Positions 35,957-48,343 of a stretch of DNA of 64,000 nt are shown piece after piece. Position numbers and translations under genes: made by a program. Below the pieces are notes generated by a model. It was given only the letters and a program-made list of their open reading frames with translations, was not told the DNA's origin and ran no database searches. The number at the start of each line of letters is the position of its first letter. Position 1 is the stretch's first letter. This stretch comes from Macrotrachela quadricornifera. Lineage: Eukaryota > Rotifera > Eurotatoria > Philodinida > Philodinidae. Location: positions 568,571-632,570 of the forward strand of contig JAJEKB010001368.1 in NCBI GenBank assembly GCA_022393335.1, given 5' to 3'.

Positions 35957-36244
35957 TAATTTCAGTTCTGATTTGATGAATTTGTTCTTTTTGGCCTCCG
36001 ATGCTAAGTACAAAACGAATTGAACAATTTATAACTCAATTCGGTGGAGTCGTCAATTGATTGACCTAATATTTCGTGAAATCTGGTTTGATCCAATCGA
36101 GTTTGTTTGGTCTCTGATACATGTGGCACTTTTGTTTTCTTTTCATTTTCTAAAAGGAAAGGAAAGTTAACTGATTTTCAACTTTCCTTTCTGAAAAAGA
36201 GAAGAAAGAAACGTCGAAAAACTTTCTTTCTTATTCTTCGTGTT

Positions 36245-36445
36245 TCAAAAGAAAGAACTAGATCTTCTATTCTGTTCTAACGAGAAAAAAAGTAATACAT
36301 TCGACGGATGTATGTTACTTGTGCCTGATGACAAAAAAGATCGAATATTTTTACTCCGTTTTAACGAAATGAGCTGTTTCTTTTCGTCGATTATAGAGGA
36401 ATGTTTCAAGTTTTTGTTTTTAAGAGAAATATCAATGAATGCCAC
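36245..36445 (-). other. Coding-like segment, inverted homologue of 36734-36892
   Basis: The minus-strand frame reads A-F-I-D-I-S-L-K-N-K-N-L-K-H-S-S-I-I-D-E, continuing K-K-Q-L-I-S-L-K-R-S-K-N-I-R-S-F-L. The matching plus-strand frame 290 bases away differs mainly at third codon positions over its first half. It has no ATG at the equivalent site (GTG instead). The family is not recognised. Confidence 0.45.
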
Positions 36446-36733
36446 GATGAGCTTTATAATTCACTTCAAAAAGCAGACCTCTGCAATTTTCGAAAAATTA
36501 CAATCGCATATATGCTCTAGAAGTTACTTGAGATAAGTAAACTATTGTAAATTCAAGAAGTTATCACAAATTAGGCTAATATTTCTTTCAAACTAGAGAA
36601 GAATATTTTTAGTATCATATACGTTAAATAGCATTAAGACTATTACAATTCAAAAATGTCATGCATGTACATACTTTTGCGAAAACTGTACAAAGTCATT
36701 TTTCCTTCTTGATGTCAATTGTAATAGCTTACG

Positions 36734-36892
36734 ATGGCGTTTATTGACGTTTCTCTTATATATAAAAGCTTTAAGCATTCTTCTATCATCGATGAAAAAC
36801 AACTTATTTGGTTAAAACGGATAGGAAATATTCAATCTTTTTTGCCGTTAGCCATCCATGGCTCTCATCGCGCCGAATGTATTAAAAAATGA
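36734..36892 (+). other. 52-codon open frame, paralogue of 36245-36445
   Basis: ATG 36734 to TGA 36890-36892 reads M-A-F-I-D-V-S-L-I-Y-K-S-F-K-H-S-S-I-I-D, then E-K-Q-L-I-W-L-K-R-I-G-N-I-Q-S-F-L. In the pairwise comparison about ten codon differences are synonymous and about ten change the residue, with one codon gained or lost, which is more silent change than expected for neutral drift. Both copies could be fragments of exons of a mobile-element gene. Confidence 0.45.
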
Positions 36893-39156
36893 TAAAGAAA
36901 ATAACGAAAAGTTGAAACAGTTATTTTATTCTTGATACAAATGATATATTCGAAATAAACATTGAGTTTGAGTAAATTTAATGTTTTGTTACTGTCGAAA
37001 ACGACTTTCTCTTTTCACCTGCTATTTTGTATCTGGAAGGAACTTGCGGCATCAAAAAAAATGCTTTGATTCTATGGAATCGTAAATGATTAGATACAGA
37101 ATTCCTAAACCACTAAACAATGCATCAATGCATTTAAAACACAAATATTTTTCGTACGATACATTTTTCAAATACAATCGACACCTTTTTCTTATTTTAA
37201 TACTGTTTATGTTTCACAAAACATCGAAATTAGTATCTTCTCAATAAAGTCGATAAGCTTCAGAAAGATTTTTGAAGTATATTATCAAAATATTCAGTTG
37301 GCTATATATGAAATGGATATAAATAATTCCTATATACTGGTATTACTGTACTGAAAGCGTCAATAGAATAAAATTCAATTATCTTCGCCCATGCAAGCCA
37401 AGGGCAGCTCATATTTTAAATTTGGTAGTTTGACAGTGAGACCTTTATTTTATCCTGAATATGTCTAATCGAGCTGAGTTATAACATAGACTCTTCTATT
37501 GTAAGTGAAAATCCTATAAAATGATCGTACATTTTGGGGTATATGCATGGTCCAAGATCTCTAAAGGCAACTATAACTTTCCGATCAACTTTTGTCCAAA
37601 GAATGAAATATATGTCGGTTTGTAGAGGATGACTTTCTCTACCTGATGGTATATATAAATTGTTAAATTCTGTTACCTACCGTCAATATATAATTGATGA
37701 TGTCATCTACGTCACAATTAGGGATAAAACGCGATGAATGTGGTACCACTTATTCACAACATAAAGATACGTAATAGAATTTAGTTATATGTATACCGTT
37801 AGACAGAGAAAGTCTTCTCCTGCAAATCTAAATATATTCTGTTATCTGGTCCATATTTTATAGTCGCCTTTTGAAACCATTTATTTGAAGATGCCAAAGG
37901 GTAAGATTTCTTACTGAGAATCACGCAGGGACTCATTCTCCAAAGTCATGAACTTTAGTTCATTCTCTTTGCACCATGTATTCCAATGACAATACATATC
38001 GATACACAGAAGACAAGGTCTTCATGTCAGTAGACATATCAACAAGACATCTGGAGGGATAATCCATGTGATCTCAAGTACTTTATACACAAGTTTCTCC
38101 AAATCGTGCGAAACTTTCAATACTTGTAGACCATGTTATGGTATAAAAATGCCGCATATCAGTTTGTGAAATTTCTCTAATGAGTACGTACATATTGACC
38201 ATGACATTTGTTGGATTTCAATGGGAAAATAGCAGAAACTTGATTTTTGCGAAAATCATGATGTTGCAAGATCTTTCCAACTAGACAAATAAAGTACCAA
38301 CTTTCTTATATATGCTGAAAGCTTGCAACTTAAGCTATACTTTGACTTTAAAATATTCAAGTCTTATCAAAACTTTTACCATATTCTGCTTTCATGCATC
38401 CTATTCATTGGTTATATTTTAGTGTATATTTATGTAGTAAAAATCTTAAAAGAAAATTTCATTCCCAAATATGCCCATATATAGTGCATCGTTTAGAGAA
38501 TTTAATTCTTTACAAGATGGACTATATAAGAGCTCTCGCTTTTTTGACTTGACAAAGTGCGAAACTAAAAACTATAAAAAATTTGTTTTTTCACACTAAC
38601 AAATACAAAAATATGCTAATTTTACTAGTAAAATACGTCTTTTTCATCGTGAAAGTTCTTCTGATATGATTAATTCAAACGTTCATATATCATTCTGTAA
38701 ATCTATCTTCATGTGATCTGATATTAATATTGAAATACAACAGAACATCGAACAATTATGACAATATTCTTTAATTTATTTGTAAAGAAATATGCATATT
38801 TAGGTGTATTATAGTGCATGATTGTAGTTTTCATTTTTTTCAATTAAACAATTGCTTTGAATGTATTCTAGTCTTATTAAAGGTGTTTCATGTTATATGA
38901 CGTTTAAGAAGTACCAGGTAAGAAAGGCAGACGCTCTAGTATGATATTTCAATACTAACATGACGTTCACTGGAAGTTAATTTCTACTCAAGAAAGTTCC
39001 ATACAAACTATATATACAATCTACTCGAAATTTACATTGAATCTAACTTGTTGTGGTCATCTACAATCCACTAAGTTCGGAACTGTTTGTTGTCCATTAT
39101 ATAGATTTTAATAGGCAATCATTATCAGAATTGATTTATCTGTACTGACTCGAGTA
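36893..39156. other. AT-rich non-coding stretch between the NRPS fragments
   Basis: No open frame longer than a few dozen codons has recognisable motifs, and no NRPS adenylation-domain motif (for example TSGSTG or YKTGD) was found on either strand. The expected missing part of the synthetase is not here. Confidence 0.5.
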
Positions 39157-39389
39157 GTGTCACATATCCAGGATTTTGGCGATGCCACCGCGTCTCCTGA
39201 GGGAGATGCCGCATCTCCTTCGGGAGACGCCACACCCACATCCGGGAGATGTGGTCGTTTGTCATCGGAGATGTAAGATTTTCGCTAGAGATACACATCC
39301 CTCACATCCTCACCCGCATCTCCCGCGAGAGATACGGTGACCCCCTCAGGAAACGCGGTGGCATCTCCAAAATTCTGGATATGTGACAC
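39157..39389. mobile_element. GC-rich MITE, 233 bp, TA target duplication
   Basis: It begins GTGTCACATATCCAGGATTT and ends with the near-perfect reverse complement, with TA on both flanks. Arms extend through GATGCCACCGCGT. The interior consists of opposed CTCCCG and CGGGAGATG blocks and is far richer in G+C than its AT-rich surroundings. Confidence 0.8.
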
Positions 39390-42151
39390 TACTCTTAGTG
39401 TTGGAAGTGTTCGATTGCAAATCAATAGGTTATGGTTAAACAACTTTTTGTGCGCATTACAATTCTGATACGAGAGATGGTAGACAGAAATATAAACTAT
39501 ATATGGAAACGACTAGGCGTTCATTCGACATGTTTACCGAAAGTGCAAAAAGAGAAAGCTCAGGTTTTTGATAAATAGATAAGCGATTTGGTTTCTAAAC
39601 TAAAATAATGTGGTATTCGAAGTTTGGTGTAGTAGGACTGTATACATGAGGGCTGGCCACGGAACAATGTTTTCGTATCTTTACCGTAGTTCTAGATCTA
39701 CTGGAACTATTATAAGATACAATAAAAAACGAAGTTTTTAATGAACACCGTCACTCTTACTCTTATTTTCTCACACCTCGCCATCATCTTTTATTCTTAC
39801 TGTCAGCTTTAGGATATATCTGACAAATTTTTTCATCTTAAATAAAGCTATTTAATACATGAAGAGAATGGAAAAGTTCCGATAGATTCGGAACTATGGT
39901 AATGATACCAAAAGAAAGATTCGAGTCCACTGCTATTTCAAGAACTCGCAAAGATATTTGTTTGATTTAACAGTCAGATAATAACATGTTGGAATTATCG
40001 TGTAAAAATTTCTGCTTAGTGGTAGTCTTCAAAATGGGTATAATAAATCACGCTTTTTTCAAAAACAAATAATTTATAATGATAACTATCATTTGTATAT
40101 GAATTACAAATAAAAATGTTTCTATAAAGCGGCCATTCCTAAAGTGTGGTTGCTAGCTTTTCAAATTTAACTCGATCAAAACGACTCTGAAGTATAATGT
40201 AAATAAAATCAAAATTATTTTCACTGATAATCAAATGGTATTGTCTTCCAGAAAAAGGTCAGCAAATCCGTCGGATGAGCACTACTTGTGCTATAATTCG
40301 CCTCGAACATCCTGATGTTGAACCAATACAATAGTGAAGAAATACGGGAATGGGGAGAGAACTAGAGAAATGGCTCATTGGGTCTTCACTATTACGACTA
40401 TTGTAAGGCTGAAACATGAGGTTGTTTGAGTCGATTCAAGATTGTCGTAGATATTCTCTCGACTGAAGGGACGGTTATATGAAAAAAAGATTTTCTTAAC
40501 TTGATTGTTATCGTGTCCAGCGTCAAATTAAGATGTCCATAGAAAAATCCATGACGGAATCACAAGTTTAAGAACAAGTCGATGCCTAACGTTTGGCTAA
40601 AGTTCATTGGGATCGGGGAATCGAATGGTACTATTATTTTTTGAATTTTTGCAAATGTTTTTTTTCGAAAAAAAAAGAGTTTTTCTTAAGAAAATAATGA
40701 TATTCTAATGAGGGAATTTGCATTGCAGTGCTGATGAGGAGACTATCGTACGAAGTTGATAATAGTTGTCCAGATTCTTCTAGTTGTTCTCTGGTAGTTC
40801 TTAGACACTAGACATGAACAAAGAATCGAAGATAACAAGTAAACCATTGTAGCCGAAATTCAATTTTGAAAAGTAAGAAACGAGAGAACATGCAACTTGA
40901 TGTGATTCACTAATAATGAGAGTCACGGATAGTATAAACCTGTTTCGAAAAAAAATGGATGCAAAAGAGAATATTACTTCACCTATACGATATATTCATG
41001 TTCAGTTTGTAGGAGAAAATGACTTTGTTGGAATTTATCAATTATATGTTATGTGTATGAGTATTTCCAAGTCTTGTCTTACATAATGACTATATAATAA
41101 TAATCTTTAAACATAGATGTTGATCTGGATTATTATGGTTATGAAGACAAAACTTTTTGTCTTCGACTTTTAAAATGCGATGTCTTTTTAAGTGAATAGC
41201 AAGAGTAGTGTAGAAACGAAAACTGGTATATATTCTGGACGAGGAAAGAATTGGACAAAGTAAAATAAGCTTGCTTGTCACCGAGCCAAAAGAACATTGG
41301 CTCAAAGATCACTGCTCAGTTATTTTCAGTATATGGCTTTCATTCAATCAGATTCTTGAGTCTGGGAACTCGGCCAATGGCAATCTTTTCACATCGGACT
41401 TTCGACCAATTAGACTATCTATTTGAAACTTCAGGCAGTGAAATGGTTTCCAAAAACTAGCTTTCATCCAATCAGATTTTGAGAATTTGAGCTTTAAGAT
41501 GATCAGTATTTTGTAATTTTATTGTTTCTTGAATCAGATTTTGAGGAACTGATACGTCTCAATATTCATTATTTGCAAAAAAAATAGTTAAGATTTCGCA
41601 GTGATATTTTCATAAACTTGGATATGATGCACTTATTGATAGATCTATGTGCCTTTACTTATTTTTGCTTGAGTGTCCTATAGGGAGTCCTTCCATTGCA
41701 GATCCTGTAATTGTTTCGAGTTAGTGCAATTTTAATGAGTTTGATTTTGAACACAAGACAATGCATTTATGTGAATATACACCTCAGCATGGGAGCGGCT
41801 AGCCGTAGTGACCGCCTATAGGGACACCAGCGAACGACTAGTTGCGATTTTCTTATTTTTCCTTTGATTTTCAAGTAACCTGTAAACGATTTTTTGAGCA
41901 AGAAAATGAGGCATTACATTGGTCTATGTTGACATAATATAAAAAACTGAGAAATTAAGAGTGGAGTGAAGCAGAGATAATGATGATCGACTGCGACCAA
42001 TGCTTCACGTTGCCTTACGAAAATCTTAACAGAAAGTTTAAAGACTGTATCTTATAGAATAGCCGTCACAAGCAATCCGTATATACATATGTATCAAGCA
42101 TAGTTATTAGAGCAGAATCTAGCGATCAGTAAAAGATAATGATAACTAGAA
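39390..42151. other. Non-coding stretch before the second NRPS part
   Basis: A short coding-like run at about 40236-40335 (P-E-K-G-Q-Q-I-R-R-M-S, then I-R-L-E-H-P-D-V-E-P-I-Q, stop) is too short to call. The rest shows no gene, and no A-domain motifs. Confidence 0.4.
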
Positions 42152-42196
42152 TTCAGTCGAGGATTAAGCGAGTCACAGCGACGAGCGTTACTTGTG
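42152..42196 (+). repeat. Terminal motif shared with the DUF3987 element repeats
   Basis: AAGCGAGTC and then CGACGAGCGTTACTTGT (42165-42195) match the ends of the direct repeats at 12213 and 15127 (GAGCGAGTC ... GACGAGCGTTACTTGT). The motif stops 12 bases before the NRPS reading frame opens. It marks the likely edge of an inserted or rearranged element. Confidence 0.55.
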
Positions 42197-42207
42197 TATA
42201 AAGTACT

Positions 42208-45200
42208 TGAGATCGCATGGATTACTCCAAATTTGACAGGCACGCCCTGTCAATAAATACAATATTTTCTAATCCAACAATCGTTCAACATGCACAATTA
42301 CTNNNNNNNNNNTACACATTTATTGTGACAAATGGTGATGATCAAAATAATACTGAACAAAAGACTCTATTTGATATCGAACATGGTCATGTATTACATT
42401 GTCATATTATTCGTCAATCATTATTACCATTCTCTGATGATCTACTCAAAACTCATGATTTGATTGTTATAAATATTCATCATGTTGCTTTTGATGGTGC
42501 TTCAACACCACTTTTCTTGTTTGATCTTCAACATGCATATGAGACAGATCTACCATTACCAATGAAAATGAATACTTTACAATATATTGACTATACTGTA
42601 CATGAGCGAGAACTAGATATGACAATATCGCGTCAATTTTGGCGATCTTTACTTGACACATATGATTTTAGTCGACAACTATCTTTACCATTTGATCGCC
42701 AACGTTCTTCGACAGAGAAGAAATCAGGTCATGCATCTAGTTTTCAATTTTCATTTGGTAAAGAATTATCTCAAGCTTATCTAAATTATGCAATGAGACA
42801 TAGTGTGACACTGTTTCAATTAGGTCTTGCATGTTTTTATTCCTTTCTTTTCAAATTAAGTAATGGAGAGCAAGACTTCTGTATCATCTGTATTAATGCT
42901 AATCGATATCGATCTGAACTACAAAATATAATTGGTATGTTTGTTTCTACTATACCATACCGATTACAAATCGATCCAACATTATCATTCGATCATCTTG
43001 TTGAAAAAGTTCGAAAGCAATGTCTTGAAATTCTTGATCATTCTCATTATCCATTACAATATATGATGGCTGATATAATGAAAGAATCGACATTTTTAAA
43101 TTCAGAAACAATGTTCGATTTCGACAATTTTGAAAACGATCGTAGTATACATCTGGATAATGCTCAACTTCTGCTCGTTGATGAATCAAACAATGATAAT
43201 ATGGTCAAATTTGACTTTGAGTGGACAATTAACTATGCATCGTCAACAGATGAATTGTTCTGTACTGTATCCTGTTCTCAAGATATGTTCGATAACACAA
43301 CAGTGTGCACAATAGCTGATCGTTCTATTCTTTTTCTCCAACAACTTCTTGACGATTCATTGATTACATCAATGCCATTATATAATCACTCGATTCTCTT
43401 ACCACATGAATATCATCTTAATTGTCAATTAAATAACACACAAACTAACTCTTTGATTTCATGTTCTACAATCAGAGACATGTTCACAATGCAAGCGAAT
43501 AATCATCCACAAAAAGTCTCTGTGGAACTAGATGAACAATTTCTCACATATAGTGAATTGATGTCATATGTGCAACAAGTTTCTCTACATCTACTTGAGA
43601 ATTTTCATATTCAACCTGGTGAAATCATTTGTCAATGTGTTGAACGAAGTATTGAAATGGTAAGTTGATCTTATTTACTTTGTTTCTTTCATCTTCTATG
43701 ATATGATTAATATTTATTTGAGGTAATTGGAATTATGGCAATCGAAATGATAGGTGGTGTCTATTGTCCTTTGTCTGCAGCAGATCCACAAAATCGTCTT
43801 CAACAACTTATTCAAGAGACGAGAAGTCGTCTCGTATTAGTACATTTCGTGACACATGACAAGCTGAGAGATGTTGAAATATTTTCGATAGATGACTGGA
43901 TTATGAACAATGCAGTACAGAATATTCGTGATGTTGATCATCTTTCTTCTATCAAAATCATGCCTGATAATTTCGCATATGTTCTTTTTACTAGTGGTTC
44001 AACTGGAACTCCGAAAGCAGTAATTATTTTTGATAAACGAATTATCTGTTGTATTGTTTATCATTTGAATGCATTTCTCTGTTTAGGCTCAAATTCGTCA
44101 TCGAAACTTTATCGGTTGGCTTCAATCTTCATTACATATCGGAACATTCAGAAAAGGAGATATCATCTTACAACTTGCACGTTGTACATTTGATGCACAT
44201 ATCGAAGAGATAATGGGAGGATTGACTGGTGGGACTTCATTAGTTTTAGTTCATCCTCGTGGAACATTAGATTTGTCATATTTGGGAGGAATTATATACT
44301 CAAAACAAGTAACCTATATTGCACCAGTTCCAACATGGTTAAATCAATTGTGTGATTTTCTCTCACTCGATACCAACACAGCATTGCATACACTTCGTTC
44401 TATTACTTGTGGAGGTAGATTTTCCATTATTCATACTAAGTTCAACTCATATAGTCCTTTCGATCTTCTTCTAGGTGAACCTCTTTCTTTTCAACTTGTA
44501 AACAAACTAAAGCGTCGCTGTTCATTAAATTGTTTTCTATGGAATGCATATGGTCCCACTGAGGCAACACTTGTCTCGACGGTTCATTCTATCGATTTGT
44601 ACAACATGATATCGGAGGAGAAAAGCATTTCAATTGGTAGACCACTTCCAAACTATACATGTCATGTCTTAGATGAGTTTCTCCAACCAGTGTTCATCGG
44701 TCAAATAGGTGAGCTATGCGTTGGAGGTGTTGGCGTTTTTGCTGGTTATCTAAGTCGGGATGATCTTACATCAAAAGCTCTTGTCACTATCGATGAGGAA
44801 ATGGTATACAAAACAGGAGATCTTGTTCGGCTTGATGACAAAGCATTATTATACTTTATTGGGAGAAAAGATTTTCAATTGAAAATTAGGGGACAACGCA
44901 TCGAATTGGGCGAAATTGAACATCGTCTGTTGCAGCTGGTTTCAAATTGTGTAATAATCAAACATAATGAACAACTTGTTGCCTATGTTGAAGCTGGTAG
45001 CGATATCGATAATAATCGATTGCGTACTCATTGCCAATCGCATCTACCTATGCATATGATACCAGGAAAGTTTATTATCATGGAACAATTTCCACTTAAT
45101 GCTAATGGAAAGATCGATCGCAAAGCATTACCCGATTTGAAGTTTTCTATACTGCAGAGCGTTGGTAGTGACAATGGACCTTTGTCATTAGTTGAAAAAC

Positions 45201-47453
45201 AATTACAAACGATTTTCGCTGATTCGTTTGATGTTGAATTGCCAAACCCTAGCTTATCATTTCGTGAACTGGGTGGAACATCATTGGGTATAATGCGGGC
45301 TCTCGCATCGATTCGTCGTGAGTTATGCAGCAACGCTAGTATTGATATGCTTTTTTCTAATCCATCGATTCGCCTTTTGGCTCAAGCACTGGAACCTCAG
45401 CTCGTGCAGCAGACAGAACAGGTACCTATTACGGATTTCGCAGAAAAAGAAGATGATCGTCCGACGCCATCCTTTATCATCGAAATGGTCGGAATTTTGC
45501 TACTGGGCATTCAATGGATATGTCCAATATGGATTGCGTTACGATCATCAGTGGCACTCTTGATGATTGTGCCCTTTTATCACTTACTATTTTACGCGCT
45601 TTGCCAGCGTTTTCTGTCGTGTCATGCTTCAGGGGTAGATACACTATATTCGTGGCAATATTATCGATGCTGGTTTCTAGAGCAATTATGGTCGATCAAT
45701 AATTCATTTTGGCTTCGATATTTGATGGGAACACCATTCTATAACTGGTATCTTCGACTCTGTGATGCCAAAATTGGTCAAGGAACACATATTTATACGA
45801 CGAAAATTGATGCACCGTGGCTGCTTCGTATTGGTGACTCATCGTTCATCGGTGACGATGTGATCTTCAATTGTTTATCGTATCATGATCGAACATACGG
45901 ACTTCACACAATCAATATTGGATCTCATTGTATAGTCGAGACCCGATGTGTTCTATACGGCGAAGTCCATATGGAGGACAATGTTCGAGTAGAATCCATG
46001 ACAGCAGTAACAAACAACATTCTCGCGGTTGATGCAATCAAGGATTTCACTAAAGATCTCTGCCTTTCATGGTATCATACTTTATATCAACTGATATGTC
46101 TATTTGGTCTGTTCTGCATTCAAAGTGGTATTCTCTCTTTGGTTTTTAATCTTCATCAAAAGTGGTTGCCGTTTCCTATTAGTCTTGCTGTGAGCTGGTT
46201 GATATGGACTTGGATGAATTTGTTTGTTGCTCTTCTTCTTCTTAAATTTGTCATTAATATTGTCAAGGCTGATAAGTATCAAGTGAATTCATTTTATTTT
46301 TTGCACAAATTTTGGCTTCGACAACTCATTATCTCGTCGTTCCAACATGGGTTTGAGTTTATTCCAGAATACGATCCATTATCGGTTGTCCTGCTTCGTT
46401 GGCTTGGCGCTCATGTTGAGAAGGATGACGTCAAGTTAGCCGAATTAGTTCCTATACTTCGCTTTCCATCCAATCTGTTGAAGATTGAACGAGGAGTGAC
46501 AACTTTCGGACAAGTGAAACTCTCTCCGATTCAGATATCAACGACGGGCGAGTGCTCTATGGATTGGATCACAATCGGTGCTCGTTCGAGCCTTGCCAAC
46601 AAGTGCACAGTACTACCAGGGTCATCGCTCCCACCTGATACTATGGTAGGAAATTTGACTCGAATCACTCGGGAAACTACCTCGGGAGCGTATTCAGAAT
46701 CTGTTTTTCTTGGTATTCCTGCTCGTGTCATGCCATTCAGTCTACCCAACAACAATGATAAAGAACCTGAAGTAACACCGATTCGGACTATACGTGACGC
46801 TACATTTCATCTGTGCGCCTGTTTCATCATCACCAAAATAATTATTATTGCCATTTACTGGTATTCATCAGTAATTGTAGCACTAATGATCCACACAGTA
46901 CTCGTTTGCATCATTTATCATTATTCTACATGGGATCAGCGTACAAGTACAACTCTCGCTTATACAGATGTCATCACTCAATTTAGATCATTCTTAGATG
47001 CTCTTATGAAAGATTACTTTGATATACTGACACCTTTTCTAGGTCGAACACAATATCTCGTTTTGCTTTGCCGTTTACTTGGTGCACGAATTGGACGCGC
47101 TGTTGTTTTGCCTGACCACGCATGTCTTACTGATATTCATTTAGTGACTATTGGCAATCATGTTCGACTAAATATTGACGCTCAGATTCAGGTTTGTTGT
47201 TTAATTAGTGAAATATTTTATTTCGAGATATTTTACAGTGTTTATGTTTTAGTGTCACACATTTGAGCAACGTATACTCAAACTAGCACCAGTCTATGTT
47301 GGCGATTCGTGTAATCTCATGAGTAACTCAATTATTCTACCTGGTTCATCATTGAATGGTCGAAATCGTATCTATCCACATACGTTGGTGATGAAAGAAG
47401 ATATACTACCGGCGAACACTAACTGGTCGGGGGTTCCAGCTCGACAAGTCTAA
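42208..47453 (+). CDS. NRPS module T(end)-C-A-T with Pls/PosA-type membrane and beta-helix C-terminus, partial
   Basis: Exons 42208-43659 (with an N-gap), 43723-44019, 44087-44414, 44475-47191 and 47253-47453 join in phase; about 1660 residues from ATG 42217. The order is: the tail of a carrier domain (I-F-S-N-P-T-I-V-Q-H-A-Q-L); a C domain with intact HHVAFDG but missing its first ~100 residues at the gap; an A domain with LFTSGSTGTPKA, F-D-A-H-I-E-E-I, NAYGPTEATL, YKTGDLVRL, IRGQRIELGEIE and NGKIDRKALP; a carrier domain with LGGTSL (serine for phosphopantetheine near residue 959). After this come several membrane helices and two left-handed beta-helix stretches ending G-V-P-A-R-Q-V. This C-terminus resembles the Pls/PosA NRPS terminal domain, as in epsilon-polylysine synthetase. 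There is no thioesterase. The A domain should activate an amino acid, identity unknown. Upstream reading is closed by a TGA at about 42205. Confidence 0.85.
42303..42312. other. Assembly gap of ten N
   Basis: Ten undetermined bases lie between the carrier-domain tail and the C domain. About 100 residues of the C domain, including its first motif, are missing here, so the real gap is probably several hundred bases. The apparent in-frame continuity is accidental. Confidence 0.9.
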
Positions 47454-48056
47454 GTAATTTTGGCCGCCAATCATTTCTTACTCTTCTGACATACACTGAT
47501 AATCATATCATCTAGTTGTAACTTTACAAGGTTCTTCATTGCTTTTTGTGTTTCATTTAACTAATATCATCTTATACATTAATTAACAATCCCATAAACT
47601 TATTCATTTAATTATTTACTAACACATATTGAAATGTATTTGATTATCTTTTATGTTTGCTTTTTCTTCATTTTTTATGTTATTTGTCTATTATCTTTCA
47701 TAGCATTGGTTTTGGCTAACAATCCATTTCAACATCAGTATAACATTGATTTTCTTTACTATTTGAAAGAAATAAAAATTAAAAAAGAAGCAATTTAGAC
47801 AAAGACATACGAGCAAGCATAAAACCGTATGTATGATATGTGATGAGTCGCTCATTTTCTCCTTCAATGATAGTATCGAAACAACTTGCAATAATGGAGT
47901 TATTCTAAATGATGACAGAGCTAACACTGCTGACTCACAGAATCTCATTCACATGAAACAAAATCCACAAAAGTGCAATAAACAGAGCAGGTTAACATTT
48001 ATCTTTTTCTAATGGATTCGAGAATATTTTCATATCAGAAGCAAAAGCGAAAATAA
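47454..48056. other. 3' flank of the NRPS, no gene
   Basis: AT-rich sequence following the NRPS stop codon. No credible coding or repeat feature was found. Confidence 0.45.
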
Positions 48057-48343
48057 TTACACGCTCTCATAGTACGTGTAGATGAGTGCGCCCTGTTGCT
48101 CAGTAGACAACTTCATACTGTATCGTAGATTGCGATGCTGTGCTCGAAATTCATTTCCATACGAGAAAAAATCTTTGAAGATTTAAAGCAATTTTAGAAT
48201 TGTTTAATATAGATATGAACTTGCTTAGTGCCGTTGCACCTAATGTAAGTACTCAGCAAATGACTTTTGTTGAGTTTCTTTCTTCAATTTATTGGATAGG
48301 AATTCATCGATAGTCATACATTCACGCTGCATAGCGCCAGAAA
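48057..48343 (-). pseudogene. Possible 3' exons of an unidentified gene
   Basis: Two minus-strand segments look coding. 48343-48240, after a CTCTTCAG acceptor, reads S-G-A-M-Q-R-E-C-M-T-I-D-E-F-L-S-N-K-L-K. 48172-48057 reads S-Y-G-N-E-F-R-A-Q-H-R-N-L-R-Y-S-M-K-L-S and then T-E-Q-Q-G-A-L-I-Y-T-Y-Y-E-S-V to a TAA. A GTACTT donor and a TTCAAAG acceptor lie between, but the phases differ by one, so either a frameshift has occurred or the boundary is wrong. No upstream exons were found. The family is not recognised. Confidence 0.3.

Noticed and set aside
36240..36540. 98-codon plus-strand frame
   Set aside because: It is the shadow of the minus-strand segment whose homologue lies at 36734-36892; only that frame is mirrored in the second copy.
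40236..40335. Short exon reading P-E-K-G-Q-Q-I-R-R-M-S-T-T
   Set aside because: It is too short, lacks clear partner exons and matches no known motif.
44213..47266. A separate 1017-codon protein starting at 44213
   Set aside because: The start is internal to the adenylation domain; splice sites at 43660-43722 and 44020-44086 connect it to the preceding exons, and the apparent C-terminus reads into the last intron.
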